DNA from: Alphaproteobacteria bacterium
GTDB taxonomy: Bacteria > Pseudomonadota > Alphaproteobacteria > UBA9219
Assembly: GCA_028693775.1 (NCBI GenBank)
Contig: JAQUUS010000081.1
Location: 1-7,183, forward strand
DNA length: 7,183 nucleotides
Direction of reading: 5' to 3'
The notes under the pieces were generated by a model, which searched no databases, had not been told where the DNA came from, and saw nothing but the letters and a program-made list of their open reading frames with translations. Position numbers and translations under genes: made by a program. Of the stretch, positions 6,839-7,183 are shown one piece after another (positions within the stretch are counted from its first letter, which is position 1; each line of letters starts with the position of its first letter).

Positions 6839-7183
6839 TTATCTCACATACGGCACGGGGCGCGGCGAAGAAGCCTCTTTCGGCCTCCGGGGAACGTCGT
6901 CGCCTTGCGCGGGTTGCGTCAGCTCCCATGAGGCCCGGGCTTTCGAAATTTTTTCCAGCGCTGCGGCGGCAGGCTTGGCGCGCACGGCTTTTTTACTTTC
7001 CGACACGCAACGGATACGGCCGCAAAAGTCGTCGCTGGCAAGTTCGGGACAACCCGAAACGATATCCGCGAGCGATCCAAACGCCTCGTCGGCTGCGTCG
7101 GTTTCCTTTTCGGCCATCGATAAAAGAGTTTCGGCCAATTCGCCGGTCGCGAGGGCCTTGTAGTTCAGGGCCACGTCCCTGAT
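6839..7183 (-). CDS. C-terminal end of an upstream helical-repeat protein, cut by window edge
   Basis: The frame is open to the window edge, giving 114 residues before the TAA; a GTG at 7172-7174 is in frame but has no need to be a start. The visible part has GSLADIVSGCPELASDDF, which matches the repeat style of the next gene (for example EAIADIVDSVPGFATPAL), and an earlier helix LAETLLSMAEKETDAADEAF. It then turns into an Ala/Lys-rich helix (KPAAAALEKISKARASWEL) and a proline-rich tail ending PRPVPYVR. The next gene starts 2 bases later, so both are probably in one operon and translationally coupled. I read it as the end of a paralogue of the giant repeat protein. A small stand-alone protein of about 111 residues starting at the GTG is a less likely alternative. 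Function is not known. Confidence 0.75.
   Translation of the reverse strand: MRDVALNYKALATGELAETLLSMAEKETDAADEAFGSLADIVSGCPELASDDFCGRIRCVSESKKAVRAKPAAAALEKISKARASWELTQPAQGDDVPRRPKEASSPRPVPYVR

Noticed and set aside
6837..6929. N-terminal extension of the giant protein from an ATG at 6927-6929.
   Set aside because: It overlaps the upstream gene, is Arg/Ala-rich in a way typical of out-of-frame reading, and a better-placed ATG lies directly after the upstream stop.
4641..7163. Very long open frame (840 codons) on the plus strand, antisense to the giant gene.
   Set aside because: Its translation is rich in Arg, Gly, His and Gln without domain-like patterns, whereas the minus-strand reading shows a regular repeat protein. 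It is a mirror effect of codon bias, and it also crosses the boundary between two minus-strand genes.
1..7183. Mobile element, CRISPR array or attachment site that could explain the repeat genes next to the ribosomal cluster.
   Set aside because: I saw no transposase, integrase, terminal inverted repeats, regularly spaced direct repeats or tRNA gene in the window.

Overview
The window carries one strand of genes only; every convincing gene is on the minus strand. Three are the end of a ribosomal protein and RNA polymerase cluster: rpsM (uS13), rpsK (uS11) and rpoA (alpha subunit, cut by the left edge). The protein sequences look alphaproteobacterial: RpoA begins with a QKNWKSLIQPTK-type segment and reads VEPLERGFGMTLGNALRRVL, and the order rpsM-rpsK-rpoA without rpsD is usual for that class. 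The base composition is moderately GC-rich by eye. No genus can be named.

Layout, in the direction of transcription (right to left). From 7183 to 6839 lies the C-terminal end of a protein that enters from outside the window. Two bases after its stop begins a very large gene (6836 to 2154, 1560 residues). Its C-terminal half or more is about 22 alpha-helical repeats of roughly 39 residues, of HEAT/Armadillo type. Its N-terminal third is not made of obvious repeats and contains a cysteine-bearing module around RWVSCM..DGCN. The upstream fragment has the same repeat style, so the two look like tandem paralogues in one operon. A weak hairpin and T-run overlap the end of the large gene.

Then comes a non-coding stretch (2153 to 1912) with a near-consensus sigma70 promoter and a leader of about 105 bases, followed by rpsM, a 167-base spacer with three strong hairpins, rpsK, a 44-base spacer and rpoA. 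The ribosomal cluster therefore appears to have its own promoter.

In most Alphaproteobacteria secY and adk stand just upstream of rpsM. Here a pair of giant repeat proteins stands there instead, so the locus is either an insertion into a conserved operon or a break point. The large repeat protein and its partner are the least familiar content. Their function cannot be told from sequence alone: the repeats suggest a protein-binding scaffold, and the N-terminal module could be an uncharacterised functional domain. The three ribosomal/polymerase genes are ordinary housekeeping genes.
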